Origin: DASQHW01 sp963837155 | GTDB lineage: Bacteria > Actinomycetota > Acidimicrobiia > IMCC26256 > PALSA-610 | Assembly: GCA_963837155.1 (NCBI GenBank) | Contig: CAWIMB010000002.1 | Coordinates: 372,001-436,000 of the forward strand | Direction: 5' to 3' | Length of the DNA: 64,000 nucleotides | Shown: one piece after another, positions 8,970 to 17,325 of the stretch | Numbering within the stretch: the first letter of the stretch is position 1 | How the letters are laid out: every line of letters starts with the position of its first letter | Notes under the pieces: model-generated | Told to the model about the DNA's origin: nothing | Database searches by the model: none | The model's input: the letters and a program-made list of their open reading frames with translations, nothing else | Made by a program: the position numbers and the translations under genes

Positions 8970-10880
8970 TTACGGATGTTCGACGAGGTGAGTTCCGACG
9001 TCCTCGGGATTCGCGACGGTGTGGTCGAGACGATCGAGATGGAAGTGGAGTCCGGGCGTCTGCAGGCTCAGCTGATTGGGGTGGCCCGGTCGGTAGGCGA
9101 TGAAGTAACGCCGCTCGTATATATCGGCTTTGTCGAGGTTGGCGTCGGAGCCGTACGCGGCGCCAACGATGATGTCTCCGTCTTGTCCGACCGGAGTTGC
9201 CAACACCCGTCCGCGTGAGGCCGGCGGCTTGGTGCCGGTCGCCGCGAGTACCACGGTGAGATGCACGACGCGTCCGCGTTGCAGCGTGTGGGTCAGTGTG
9301 CGCGTTGCAACCAGCAGGCCGTTGACCTTCAAATACGCCACCACGACGTGGCGACCGTCGGGATCGCTGAGGTCGAAGTCGAGGGTGACGGTCCTCCCGG
9401 TCTTGAGTTTCAGTGGTTCGAGAAGGCTGACCAGTTGCTGAGAACCAGGCTTGGCCCGTTCCACCCACTGGTACAGCCCGCGCGACGGGAACTGGTCCGC
9501 GAGCGCATACGAGCGAGGGCCGCCGTCGTTGGCGTACAGCACGTCGTCGGTGAGCTCGGGGTCACCGACGAGGAACGGATGGGTGTAGAAGCTGTACGGC
9601 TGACGATCGGCGCGCATGATGACGACCGCGTTGTGCAACCCCGTCTCGGTCACTGCGTCGCGCTTGGCGCGGGAAGCCTCGGTCACGCGGTGCTTGTCGT
9701 CCCAGATCGTCGGGGTCACGGTCACCGACCCCGCGATGAGGGCAACGATGACGAGCGCGACGATCCGGCGCGACCGTTGCGCAAGCTGGTGGAGCGTGCA
9801 CCCTGCGAGAACTGCGAGCGGCGCGAATGCGGGCACGTAGTAGTACGGGCCAAGGCCGATGCGAGAACCAAGTGCCTCGAGGGCGGTGCCCCACCAGAAG
9901 GTGTACACCAACGGGAAAGCAATCACGACGGTGAACAGCAACCACGTCACGGGTCGCCGCCGGTACAGGACAACGGCCGACGCCGCGAGCACGACACCGA
10001 TACCGCCCCCCGCGATCCAGCGCGGCACCGCGCTGAGATTGTCGGTCAGCGCCCTGACCGCGATCGCTCGGGTGTAGTCCAACTCGAGTGTTTCGGGCAG
10101 CAGCCGGTGCCGGCCGAACCCAAACGAATCGAGTGGTTCCGCGGCCTGAAACGGAAACCGCACGGGACTTCCGGTGATATGCGCGTTGTAGATGCCGTTC
10201 ACGACGAGGAACGGCAGGAGCCCAAGACCGATCCAGGTCACGGCGGTGCGGAGTGACTGCAGATCGCGTCGGAGGATGAACGCGAGATAGGCCACAGTGA
10301 CAACGCCGACGATGAGTGCATCCGCCGGTCGCGTGAGCTGGGCGACACCGAAGAGCCCACCGGCCAGCCCGTACGCCCATCGCCGCCTGGTGCGCAAGCC
10401 GGCCAGCACCGCGGCACACCCGCCGGTCACCAGCGCGGTCGTGAACAGATACGAGAGATACAGCCCAGAGTGGACGATGAAGATCGGCGAGATCAGGAGA
10501 ACACCAACCGCAAAGATCGCCGAGCCCGGCTCGACCTCTTGCGCAAGGAACCACGTTGCGACCGTTACGCCCGCGGCCGCGATCACGAGTGCAACCTGCT
10601 CGTTTCCGAGGAAGTGCGCGACCGCGATCACAGCCGGCCACCCGGGTTGGTATTTCGGGATCAGGCGATCGCCGTGGATTCCGAAGAGCCAAGGGTGGAA
10701 GAACTCTGCGTGGATCCGAGCCGAGAGCGTCGTGTGGCCCTGCGTCAGCATTCGACCCTGATACCGGTAGACGGCCTCGTCCTGATCCGTACTCATCAGT
10801 GGGAACAACGTTGCCTTCGAGATGAGCGCGATCGCACTCGCGACGAAGACACAGCCCCCGAGTTGCGCAAGCGTTGGCAC
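8970..10880 (-). CDS. Membrane glycosyltransferase, GT-C (PMT/ArnT-like) family
   Basis: 636 residues. The first 400 form about ten hydrophobic helices; the first extracytoplasmic loop carries STDQDEAVYRYQGRML, where the acidic pair resembles the catalytic Asp/Glu of polyprenyl-phosphate-sugar dependent GT-C enzymes (PMT_2 family). The C-terminal 200 residues are soluble and beta-rich. Such enzymes transfer a sugar from a polyprenyl carrier to a cell-envelope acceptor outside the membrane. It is transcribed divergently from a second GT-C protein at 11050, with a 169-base shared upstream region. The substrate cannot be told from sequence. Confidence 0.65.
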   Translation of the reverse strand: MPTLAQLGGCVFVASAIALISKATLFPLMSTDQDEAVYRYQGRMLTQGHTTLSARIHAEFFHPWLFGIHGDRLIPKYQPGWPAVIAVAHFLGNEQVALVIAAAGVTVATWFLAQEVEPGSAIFAVGVLLISPIFIVHSGLYLSYLFTTALVTGGCAAVLAGLRTRRRWAYGLAGGLFGVAQLTRPADALIVGVVTVAYLAFILRRDLQSLRTAVTWIGLGLLPFLVVNGIYNAHITGSPVRFPFQAAEPLDSFGFGRHRLLPETLELDYTRAIAVRALTDNLSAVPRWIAGGGIGVVLAASAVVLYRRRPVTWLLFTVVIAFPLVYTFWWGTALEALGSRIGLGPYYYVPAFAPLAVLAGCTLHQLAQRSRRIVALVIVALIAGSVTVTPTIWDDKHRVTEASRAKRDAVTETGLHNAVVIMRADRQPYSFYTHPFLVGDPELTDDVLYANDGGPRSYALADQFPSRGLYQWVERAKPGSQQLVSLLEPLKLKTGRTVTLDFDLSDPDGRHVVVAYLKVNGLLVATRTLTHTLQRGRVVHLTVVLAATGTKPPASRGRVLATPVGQDGDIIVGAAYGSDANLDKADIYERRYFIAYRPGHPNQLSLQTPGLHFHLDRLDHTVANPEDVGTHLVEHP

Positions 10881-11049
10881 GCCGCGATTTGCGCCGCGGG
10901 CTGCTCGGTGGCAGGGGAGCGCTCCAGAACCGCCCCGGATTGACGGGCCATCGGCGACACTCTAGAGGGCGGCTTCGGAGAGATCGTCTCGCAGAAAAGG
11001 GCGTTCGTCCGACAACTCGCGTCTGCTCGCGACGCATATTGTCCCACCC

Positions 11050-12795
11050 GTGAAACTGCGAAGCGTCCTGGGTGTTGCCGCGCTCGCGCTCGCTGCCCGC
11101 GTCCTCTACGTCGTGGTGTTCATGCGTCACTACGCGCCCAACAGCGACGCTCACAGCTACTTCACGATCGCCCTCGCAGTGTCGAGAGGCGACGGCTACG
11201 TGTTCACCCTGCCCTTCGAGTTCGTGCACGCGACTGCGATCCGGCCGCCACTTTTTCCCACCGTGGCGGCCGCCGCGATGCACGTGTTCGGAGCGCACCT
11301 TGGCGTCGCGCAGGCCGTCAACATCGTCGCGGGCACGGGCGCCGCGGTGCTGGGTGCGCTGATCGGGAACCGTATTGCCGGCCCGCGAGCGGGCATCGGC
11401 GCGGGAATCGTCCTTGCGCTGTATCCGCCGCTCGTTGCGAACGACGCGACAACGCTCGTCGAATCCTTCGCGGTGCTGCTCCTGTTCGCATGTGTGCTGG
11501 CACTCCTCGACGGTCGTACGGTCCTCGCGGGTGCTGCGCTCGGGCTGATGATGCTCGACCGCGCAAGCGCGCAGTGGCTCGTGCTCGTGTTCGGCGGGTG
11601 GGTTGTGTGGCGCTTCGGATGGCGGAATGCTTTGCGCTTCGCCGCGGTCGCGGTGCTTGTCGTGTCGCCCTGGGTCATACGCAACTGGGTGCATGTCGGT
11701 GGGCCGGTCATCGTCGCGACGAACGGGTTCAATCTCAATGCGAAGTACTCGTCCGAGGCGCGCCAGGACGACCGCTTCGTCGACGCGTACTTTGATCCGC
11801 GGTTTGCCGCGATGCGCGTTGCCGCGACCGACGAGGTCGATCTCGACGGCATGCTGCGTCGACATGCGCTGCACGACTTGAGAGAGCACCCATCGCAGCT
11901 CGCGCATGTCGTCGGTGACAACGCCGCGCGCTGGTTCGAGCTTCGCCCTTCGCTGAACCGCGAGGCCGAGCGTCTTGACGGGCACAATCTCGATGTTCGC
12001 GACGCGACCTGGTTCTTGTTCTTCCCCGTCACCGCGCTCGGCATCTTCGGTCTCATTCGAGCCAGACGTTCTGCGGGCGCGCAGCTCCTCATGATCGCGG
12101 GCGTCTACTTCACGGTTGTATGTGCCTTCAGCATCGCGGTGCCGAGGTTGCGGTCGGTGTTCGACGCGTCGGCTGCGGTCGGAGCCGGTGTGGCGATTGC
12201 GTGGCTCCTCGACCGTCGGACGGAGCCCAACAGCGAATCACCGCGCGAGCGCGCGATGCGAGGCCGTGCGAGCTTCATCATCCTCGTGGTCGCGGCGCTG
12301 GTCGTCGGCATCGGTGCCCTGGCGTGGCGGCACCAGACCGAGCAACACGCCCGCCAGTCGCTGGTCCACACGCTGGCGCACACCGGCGATGCCGCCGACG
12401 TCGTCGCGCGCGAGCTCAGCGACAGTGTGCAGGCCCAAGAGCCGCCCCGGCTGAGCCAACCCGACCTCGACCGACTCCACGAGTTGGTTCGGGTGTTGGG
12501 GGTCCGGGCGCCCGAGGTGTCCTCCGGGCTACGAGGTCGCGTCGCGGACACGTTGCGGCTCGCGCGGGTTGCAGAGCGAGAGACGTATGTCCTCGGCATC
12601 CTGAGCGCCGGGGAGTACCTCAACCCCGCGAGCGGCACGCCGTCGCTCGACCATGTGCGCGAGCGGTACGAGAACGAAGTGCGACCGACCGATCCGGCGC
12701 TCCGGCCATGGGACGACGCCGCGTCCGGGCGCGACTTGCACGAGCTCCAGCTGCGGATGGAGGACCTCCGCTCGGCGCTCGGCCAATCAACCTGA
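11050..12795 (+). CDS. Membrane glycosyltransferase-like protein, GT-C (PMT_2) family
   Basis: 581 residues starting at GTG 11050. About ten membrane helices lie in residues 1-420. The loop after the first helix has APNSDAHSYFTIALAVSRGDGY, the usual place of the catalytic acidic residue in GT39-like enzymes. DRASAQWLVL and PWVIRNW are also typical of this family. After the last helix a cytoplasmic or extracellular helical tail of about 150 residues follows. Divergent from the related gene at 8970-10880, suggesting a common cell-wall or glycolipid pathway. The exact sugar and acceptor are unknown. Confidence 0.65.
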   Translation: MKLRSVLGVAALALAARVLYVVVFMRHYAPNSDAHSYFTIALAVSRGDGYVFTLPFEFVHATAIRPPLFPTVAAAAMHVFGAHLGVAQAVNIVAGTGAAVLGALIGNRIAGPRAGIGAGIVLALYPPLVANDATTLVESFAVLLLFACVLALLDGRTVLAGAALGLMMLDRASAQWLVLVFGGWVVWRFGWRNALRFAAVAVLVVSPWVIRNWVHVGGPVIVATNGFNLNAKYSSEARQDDRFVDAYFDPRFAAMRVAATDEVDLDGMLRRHALHDLREHPSQLAHVVGDNAARWFELRPSLNREAERLDGHNLDVRDATWFLFFPVTALGIFGLIRARRSAGAQLLMIAGVYFTVVCAFSIAVPRLRSVFDASAAVGAGVAIAWLLDRRTEPNSESPRERAMRGRASFIILVVAALVVGIGALAWRHQTEQHARQSLVHTLAHTGDAADVVARELSDSVQAQEPPRLSQPDLDRLHELVRVLGVRAPEVSSGLRGRVADTLRLARVAERETYVLGILSAGEYLNPASGTPSLDHVRERYENEVRPTDPALRPWDDAASGRDLHELQLRMEDLRSALGQST

Positions 12796-12856
12796 CCGGC
12801 CGAGCCGCTTCGCCACGTCGAGGGCTAGCCTGCCCGCACCAGTTGTGGAGGTGCGC

Positions 12857-13258
12857 ATGGGCAAGCAGATCCCGATCGTCGACTATCTCGTCGTGGGCGA
12901 CGGTGAACCGCATCTCGCCGCGTGGGAGGCGACTGATTCCGGCGCGCTGTACTTCGATCGCCGCAACGCCGACGCGAAGGGCGGAGGCACCGAGTTCCGG
13001 CGTACGAAGCTCGCCGGTACCGGAAAGGTTCGATCCTTCACGATCGTGCACCGCACCGTGCCCGGTGTTCCCGCGCCGTACGTGTCGGCGTTGATCGATC
13101 TCGATGGCGGCGGCGCGGTCAAAGCGAACCTCACCAACGTTCCGCCCGATCCCGAGCACGTGAAGCTCGGCATGCCGGTGCGGATGACGACGTTCGTCGC
13201 CGGCACCGACGACGATGGCACCGAAGCAATCGCATTCGCGTTCGAGCCCGCAAGCTGA
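12857..13258 (+). CDS. DUF35 OB-fold protein (acyl-CoA-associated), Zn ribbon lost
   Basis: 133 residues from ATG 12857, preceded by GGAGG 7 bases upstream. N-terminal helix IPIVDYLVVGDGEPHLAAWEA is the DUF35_N-type helix; then an OB-fold with GTGKVRSFTIVHRTVPGVPAPYVSALIDL and GMPVRMTTF. Family members normally have a rubredoxin-like CxxC...CxxC zinc ribbon where this protein has ALYFDRRNADAKGG without cysteines. DUF35 proteins form complexes with SCP2-type thiolases in steroid or fatty acyl side-chain degradation, and the next gene is exactly such a thiolase. Confidence 0.8.
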   Translation: MGKQIPIVDYLVVGDGEPHLAAWEATDSGALYFDRRNADAKGGGTEFRRTKLAGTGKVRSFTIVHRTVPGVPAPYVSALIDLDGGGAVKANLTNVPPDPEHVKLGMPVRMTTFVAGTDDDGTEAIAFAFEPAS

Positions 13259-13359
13259 CCTGAGGTGAGTGCCCGCGAGGCCGGTAACCGGCCGAGCAAC
13301 GAACCGGGGCCCGAGCGGCCCGGCGCGAAGCGCCAGAGAGCGGAAGAGAAGGAACAACA

Positions 13360-14568
13360 ATGAGCCAAGACAACGTATGGATCCTCGGCGCGCACATGAC
13401 GAAGTTCGGTCGGCATACCGACAAGGACCTGATCGACCTTGCGAGCGAAGCTGCGCTCGCCGCGATGAAAGACGGCGGCGTCACGATCCAGGACATGGAC
13501 GTGCTGGGTTGCGGCAGCCTCTTCAACGCCCAAGCCGGCGTCGGGCAACAGCTGCAGAAGCAGATCGGCCAGACCGGCATCCCCGTGTACAACGTCGCGA
13601 ACGCGTGCGCGACGGGCGCGACCGCGATCCGCACGGTGCTGCTCACGATCAAGGCCGGCGAGGCCGACATGGGTCTCGCGGTCGGCGTCGAACAGATGGG
13701 CAAGGGCGGTCTGTTGGGTGCCGGCGGCAAGGGCGAGCGCGGCCGGAAGGTCTACGAGCCCAGTGGCCGCTATGGCTCGGTGATGCAGGTCGAAGGCTTG
13801 CTCGGAACCGGGCTCATGCCAGGAGTGTTCGCGCAGGCGGGCATGGAGTATGCGTACGAGCACGATGGTGTCGACTTCGAGCAGTTCGCCAAGGTCGCCG
13901 AGAAGAACCACATGCACTCGACGCTCAATCCGCTCGCGCACTACCAAAAGCCGTTCACGCTCGAAGAAGTGATGGACGCCGAGATGATGTCGTATCCGAA
14001 CACGCTGCTGATGTGCTGCCCGAACACCGACGGCGCCGCGGCGGTCGTACTCGTGAGCGAGGAGAAGCTGCGCACGCTGTCGAAGGAGCAACAGGACCGC
14101 GCAGTGAAGATCAGCGCGTCCGTCCTCACGACCGACCCGTGGACCGAACGCGCCCAGGTGCAGCCCGACGTCAACACATTGACCCGCAATGCCGCAAAGC
14201 AGGCGTACGAGACCGCGGGCGTCGATCCTCAGGATCTCGATCTCGTCGAGCTGCACGACTGCTTCGCGACCGCCGAGCTGATCCACTACGACAACTTGCA
14301 GCTTTGCGCGCCGGGTGAGGCCGGCAAATTCATCGACGAGCGCGGCCCGTGGCACGACGGCAAGATCCCGGTGAACGTGAGTGGCGGCCTGATTTCCAAG
14401 GGCCACCCGATCGGTGCAACGGGCATTGCCAACGTGTTCGAGGTGACGACGCACTTGCGCGGCGAGGCCGGCGACCGTCAGATCGAGAACGCCAAGGTTG
14501 GGCTCACGCACGTCATCGGGCTCGGCTCGGCGTGCGGCGTCCACATCCTCGAGAAGGCCGCCGTGTGA
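13360..14568 (+). CDS. SCP-x type thiolase / lipid-transfer protein
   Basis: 402 residues. The nucleophilic Cys83 lies in VANACATGATAI; later SKGHPIGATGIANVFE and GSACGVHIL hold the conserved His and second Cys of the thiolase fold. The ELHDCFATAELI segment is typical for SCP-x/Ltp proteins, which often act as retro-aldol lyases or thiolases with a DUF35 partner, here encoded just upstream. Its stop overlaps the start of the peroxiredoxin (TGATG at 14566-14570), so the two are translationally coupled. Confidence 0.9.
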   Translation: MSQDNVWILGAHMTKFGRHTDKDLIDLASEAALAAMKDGGVTIQDMDVLGCGSLFNAQAGVGQQLQKQIGQTGIPVYNVANACATGATAIRTVLLTIKAGEADMGLAVGVEQMGKGGLLGAGGKGERGRKVYEPSGRYGSVMQVEGLLGTGLMPGVFAQAGMEYAYEHDGVDFEQFAKVAEKNHMHSTLNPLAHYQKPFTLEEVMDAEMMSYPNTLLMCCPNTDGAAAVVLVSEEKLRTLSKEQQDRAVKISASVLTTDPWTERAQVQPDVNTLTRNAAKQAYETAGVDPQDLDLVELHDCFATAELIHYDNLQLCAPGEAGKFIDERGPWHDGKIPVNVSGGLISKGHPIGATGIANVFEVTTHLRGEAGDRQIENAKVGLTHVIGLGSACGVHILEKAAV

Positions 14569-15026
14569 TGCTCGCGGAAGGCGCCGCTGCCCCTGACTTC
14601 GACGTTCCCGATCAGGATGGCAATCCGGTTCGGCTCTCGGAGCAGCGCGGCCGCTGGGTGCTGTTGTGGTGGTACCCAAAGGCCGACACCCCCGGCTGAA
14701 CGATTCAAGGCAAGGGCCTGCGTGACCAGGCCCAAGAATTCGAAGCGCTCGGGTGCGAGATTCTCGGCATCAGCTTCGACACACCGGCGGAGAACAAGGC
14801 GTTCCGCGACAAGTTCGACTTCCCGTTCCGTCTGCTCGCAGACCACGACGAACAGGTCGGTGTCGAGTACGGCACGCGCGATCCCGGGACCGACAAGGTT
14901 CACTTTGCCAAACGGATCGCGTACCTCATCGATCCCGACGGCGAGATCCGCAAGGCGTACAGGGTCGGAGACGTCAACACGTTCGCCGGCGAGGTGCTCG
15001 CGGATCTACGGCAGCTGCAGAGCTGA
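14568..15026 (+). CDS. Peroxiredoxin (BCP/PrxQ type), probable selenoprotein read through TGA 14697-14699
   Basis: The frame from ATG 14568 to the TGA at 15024-15026 encodes 152 residues with one in-frame TGA at codon 44. It falls exactly at the peroxidatic cysteine: WWYPKADTPG-[TGA]-TIQGKG, where family members have TPGCT. Both sides are intact and collinear: N-terminal PDFDVPDQDGNPVRLS before, and GCEILGISFD, FPFRLLAD and AYLIDPDGEIRKAY after. A perfect 7-bp hairpin with a G in its loop follows (14714-14733), fitting a bacterial SECIS. The second Cys of PrxQ enzymes is absent, so it would be a 1-Sec enzyme reducing peroxides. It is coupled to the upstream thiolase. Alternatives are a nonsense mutation or base error; sequence errors elsewhere in this window are indels, not substitutions. 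Confidence 0.8.
14714..14733 (+). promoter_or_regulatory. Candidate bacterial SECIS hairpin
   Basis: GGGCCTG (14714-14720) pairs perfectly with CAGGCCC (14727-14733) around the loop CGTGAC. The loop starts 21 bases after the TGA and has G at its second position. As I recall the bacterial SECIS consensus, the apical loop lies about 16-37 bases downstream of UGA with a G among its first two bases; both conditions are met. Confidence 0.65.
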
Positions 15027-15037
15027 GCGGCAAGTTC

Positions 15038-15078
15038 TTGCGACACAGGACGACCGATCCGGTCGCCGGGTGTCGCAA
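15038..15078. terminator. Bidirectional terminator-like hairpin between convergent genes
   Basis: TTGCGACAC (15038-15046) pairs with GTGTCGCAA (15070-15078), and inside it CGACCG (15051-15056) pairs with CGGTCG (15060-15065). It lies between the converging peroxiredoxin and SDR genes. No U-tract follows on the plus strand. Confidence 0.6.
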
Positions 15079-15084
15079 AAACCT

Positions 15085-15858
15085 TCACACCGACGTCCAG
15101 CCGCCGTCGATGCAGACGACCTGGCCGGTCATGAAGCTGCTCGCGTCGCTCGCGAGGAAGAGCAGCGCGCCGTCGAGCTCGTGGGCTTCACCGCCGCGGC
15201 CCATCGGCGTTCGCTGTTCGAGCCAGCGTTCCGAGCGCTCGTCACCGAACATGACGCCTTCGGTCATCTCGCTGCGAAACCATCCGGGGGCGAGACAATT
15301 CACCCGCACTCCTTTGCGCGCCCACTCCGCGGCGAGCTCGCGCGTGAGATTCACGAGCCCACCCTTGGACGCCGCGTAGCCCGCCTCGGGGATCTGGCCG
15401 ACCCCGACGAGGCCCCATAGTGACGCGACGTTCACGATCGTTCCGCCGTCGCCCGACCCGACCATCGCTCGTGCGCACTCCCGTGCGAGCTCGAAAGGAG
15501 CGACGAGGTTGACGCGCAGTGTTGCCGTGAACTTCTCGGTGGTCTCGTCGAACGCCGGCGTCGGATCACTGGTGCCGGCGTTGTTGACAAGGATGTCGAC
15601 GCGGTCGTAGTGCGCGAGTGCAGCCGTCACGAGCGCCGCCGGCGCGCCGACCTCTGCGAGGTCGCACGCGATGGGGAGCGCGTCCCGCAGCTCGCCTGCA
15701 AGCTCCTCGAGTCGCTCGACCCTCCGTGCCGCGACGACGACGCGTGCACCGGCCGCGTCGAGCACGCGAGCAAATCGAGCGCCGAGCCCCGCGCTCGCTC
15801 CGGTGACGATCGCAACTTTGCCGTCGAGCCGGAACGGCGAGATCGGGTCAAGTGCCAC
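15085..15858 (-). CDS. Short-chain dehydrogenase/reductase (SDR)
   Basis: From GTG at 15858 (VALDPISPFRLDGKVAIVTG) the protein has about 257 residues. Cofactor motif TGASAGLGARFARVL, NNAGTSDP, catalytic Ser in NVASLWG and YAASKGG (Tyr-x-x-x-Lys) are complete, followed by PGWFRSEMT and the C-terminal TGQVVCIDGGWTSV. This is a classical 250-residue NAD(P)-dependent oxidoreductase. The substrate is not evident; the neighbouring thiolase and epoxide hydrolase suggest lipid or xenobiotic catabolism. The frame is open further upstream, but that extension lacks similarity to the fold. Confidence 0.88.
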   Translation of the reverse strand: MALDPISPFRLDGKVAIVTGASAGLGARFARVLDAAGARVVVAARRVERLEELAGELRDALPIACDLAEVGAPAALVTAALAHYDRVDILVNNAGTSDPTPAFDETTEKFTATLRVNLVAPFELARECARAMVGSGDGGTIVNVASLWGLVGVGQIPEAGYAASKGGLVNLTRELAAEWARKGVRVNCLAPGWFRSEMTEGVMFGDERSERWLEQRTPMGRGGEAHELDGALLFLASDASSFMTGQVVCIDGGWTSV

Positions 15859-15929
15859 GGCGCCAGAATCTATGCAACATTGTTGATCCGCCGAGCGTCG
15901 TTGCTCCGGACGAGGGGGAAGAGGCGGAC

Positions 15930-16187
15930 ATGGGACTTGGAGCACCGGAACTCCTGATCGTCTTGGTCTTTGTCGGGCTGATTCCGTTGATCCTCGGGAT
16001 CATGACGGCGGTCGATGCCGCGGGACAGCCCGAGTGGGCCTTTGAACGTGCGGGCACGAGCAAGACCCTGTGGATCGTGTTGCCGCTCGTCGGCTTCTTC
16101 GTGTGCGGGCTGATCACGATCGTGGCCGCGATCGTCTGGTACTCGTCGGTCAAGCCCCGGGTGGTGGCGGCTGCGCGAGCCGCGTAG
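15930..16187 (+). CDS. Small two-helix membrane protein
   Basis: 85 residues from ATG 15930, with a purine-rich ribosome site (GGGGGAAGAGG) upstream. Two hydrophobic segments, APELLIVLVFVGLIPLILGIMTAV and TLWIVLPLVGFFVCGLITIVAAIVW, flank a short polar loop with AGQPEWAFERAG. The pattern resembles small actinobacterial membrane proteins such as DUF2516 or PLDc_N-like domains, but I cannot assign it firmly. It ends 10 bases before the epoxide hydrolase, so co-transcription is likely. Confidence 0.7.
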   Translation: MGLGAPELLIVLVFVGLIPLILGIMTAVDAAGQPEWAFERAGTSKTLWIVLPLVGFFVCGLITIVAAIVWYSSVKPRVVAAARAA

Positions 16188-16197
16188 CGTCCACCGC

Positions 16198-17316
16198 GTG
16201 AGCGACGACATTCGACCTTTCCGCATCGAGGTTCCCGACGCGGTGCTCGACGACTTGCGCGAGCGCCTCGTCCGCACCCGCTGGCCCGACCAGATCCCCG
16301 ACAGCGGCTGGGGATACGGCACCGAACTGGCGTATTTGCAAGATCTCTGTGACCACTGGGCTTCGAAGTTCGATTGGCGTGCTCAAGAAGAGCGCTTCAA
16401 CCGCTGGCCGCATTTCCTCACCGACATCGATGGCCAGCAGATCCACTTCATCCACGCGCGCTCCGACAACCCGAATGCGTTGCCGTTGATCATCACGCAC
16501 GGCTGGCCCGGTTCGGTCGCCGAGTTCTTGGACGTCATCGAACCACTCCGCGAGACGTTCCATGTCGTCGCGCCCTCGCTGCCGGGATACGGCTGGTCGG
16601 GCGTGACGACCGAACCCGGCTGGGACGCGCAGCGGGTTGCGGAGGCATGGAAGACGTTGATGGCACGCCTGGGCTACGAACGATACGGCGCGCAAGGAGG
16701 CGACTGGGGTGCAATGGTGAGCGCGCGCCTCGCGGCGATCGACGCCGAGCACATGGTCGGCCTCCACTCGAACATGTTGCTCGCGTTCCCGGCCGACGCG
16801 AGCAAGGTGCAGTTGAACGAACAGGAGACCGCCGACCTTGCGGCCGCGGGCGAGTTCATGACGCGCGGTGCCGCCTACCAAGAGATTCAGGGGAAGAACC
16901 CGCAGACGCTCGGCTATGGCCTCACCGACTCACCGGCGGGGCTCGCGGGCTGGATCATCGAGAAGTTCTGGGCGTGGACCGACAATGACGGCAGCCCCGA
17001 AGACGCGGTCACCCGCGAACAACTGCTCACGAACCTCACCGTCTATTGGGTGACGAAGACGATCAATTCGTCGATCCGCCTCTACTGCGAATCGCAGCGC
17101 GGCCGGAACTTCGGGCCGAACGACGAGTTCGTCAGCGTGCCGACCGCGGCCGCGGTGTTCCCGAAGGAGATCTTCCGGATTCCGGAGGCGTACGCCGCCG
17201 CCCGCTACAACCTGGTGCGATACACCCGCTTCGACCGCGGCGGCCACTTCGCCGCGCTCGAAGAGCCAGACTTACTCGTGCAAGATGTCAAAGAGTTCTT
17301 CGCCGGTCTCAGATGA
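16198..17316 (+). CDS. Epoxide hydrolase-like alpha/beta-hydrolase (microsomal EH type)
   Basis: 372 residues from GTG 16198. An N-terminal EHN domain (FRIEVPDAVLDDLRERLVRTRWPDQ) precedes the alpha/beta-hydrolase core: oxyanion motif HGWPGS, nucleophile Asp in AQGGDWGAMVS, a cap with conserved Tyr/Trp residues and the catalytic His in RGGHFAALEEPD. This is the architecture of juvenile-hormone or microsomal epoxide hydrolases, which open epoxides through an Asp-ester. It is followed 9 bases later by an amidohydrolase gene, so a small catabolic operon (15930-19035) is likely. Confidence 0.88.
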   Translation: MSDDIRPFRIEVPDAVLDDLRERLVRTRWPDQIPDSGWGYGTELAYLQDLCDHWASKFDWRAQEERFNRWPHFLTDIDGQQIHFIHARSDNPNALPLIITHGWPGSVAEFLDVIEPLRETFHVVAPSLPGYGWSGVTTEPGWDAQRVAEAWKTLMARLGYERYGAQGGDWGAMVSARLAAIDAEHMVGLHSNMLLAFPADASKVQLNEQETADLAAAGEFMTRGAAYQEIQGKNPQTLGYGLTDSPAGLAGWIIEKFWAWTDNDGSPEDAVTREQLLTNLTVYWVTKTINSSIRLYCESQRGRNFGPNDEFVSVPTAAAVFPKEIFRIPEAYAAARYNLVRYTRFDRGGHFAALEEPDLLVQDVKEFFAGLR

Positions 17317-17325
17317 GGTGGCCTG

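Noticed and set aside
9562..11985. 807-codon open frame on the minus strand
   Set aside because: It is the shadow of two GT-C glycosyltransferase genes; low-complexity Arg/Asp-rich translation with no domain.
12883..14679. 598-codon minus-strand frame
   Set aside because: Antisense to the DUF35 and thiolase genes, which have clear motifs; the translation is Arg/His/Val-rich noise.
14697..14699. TGA as simple stop producing a 43-residue protein
   Set aside because: The family fold continues in the same frame for 108 more residues, and the stop replaces exactly the catalytic residue.
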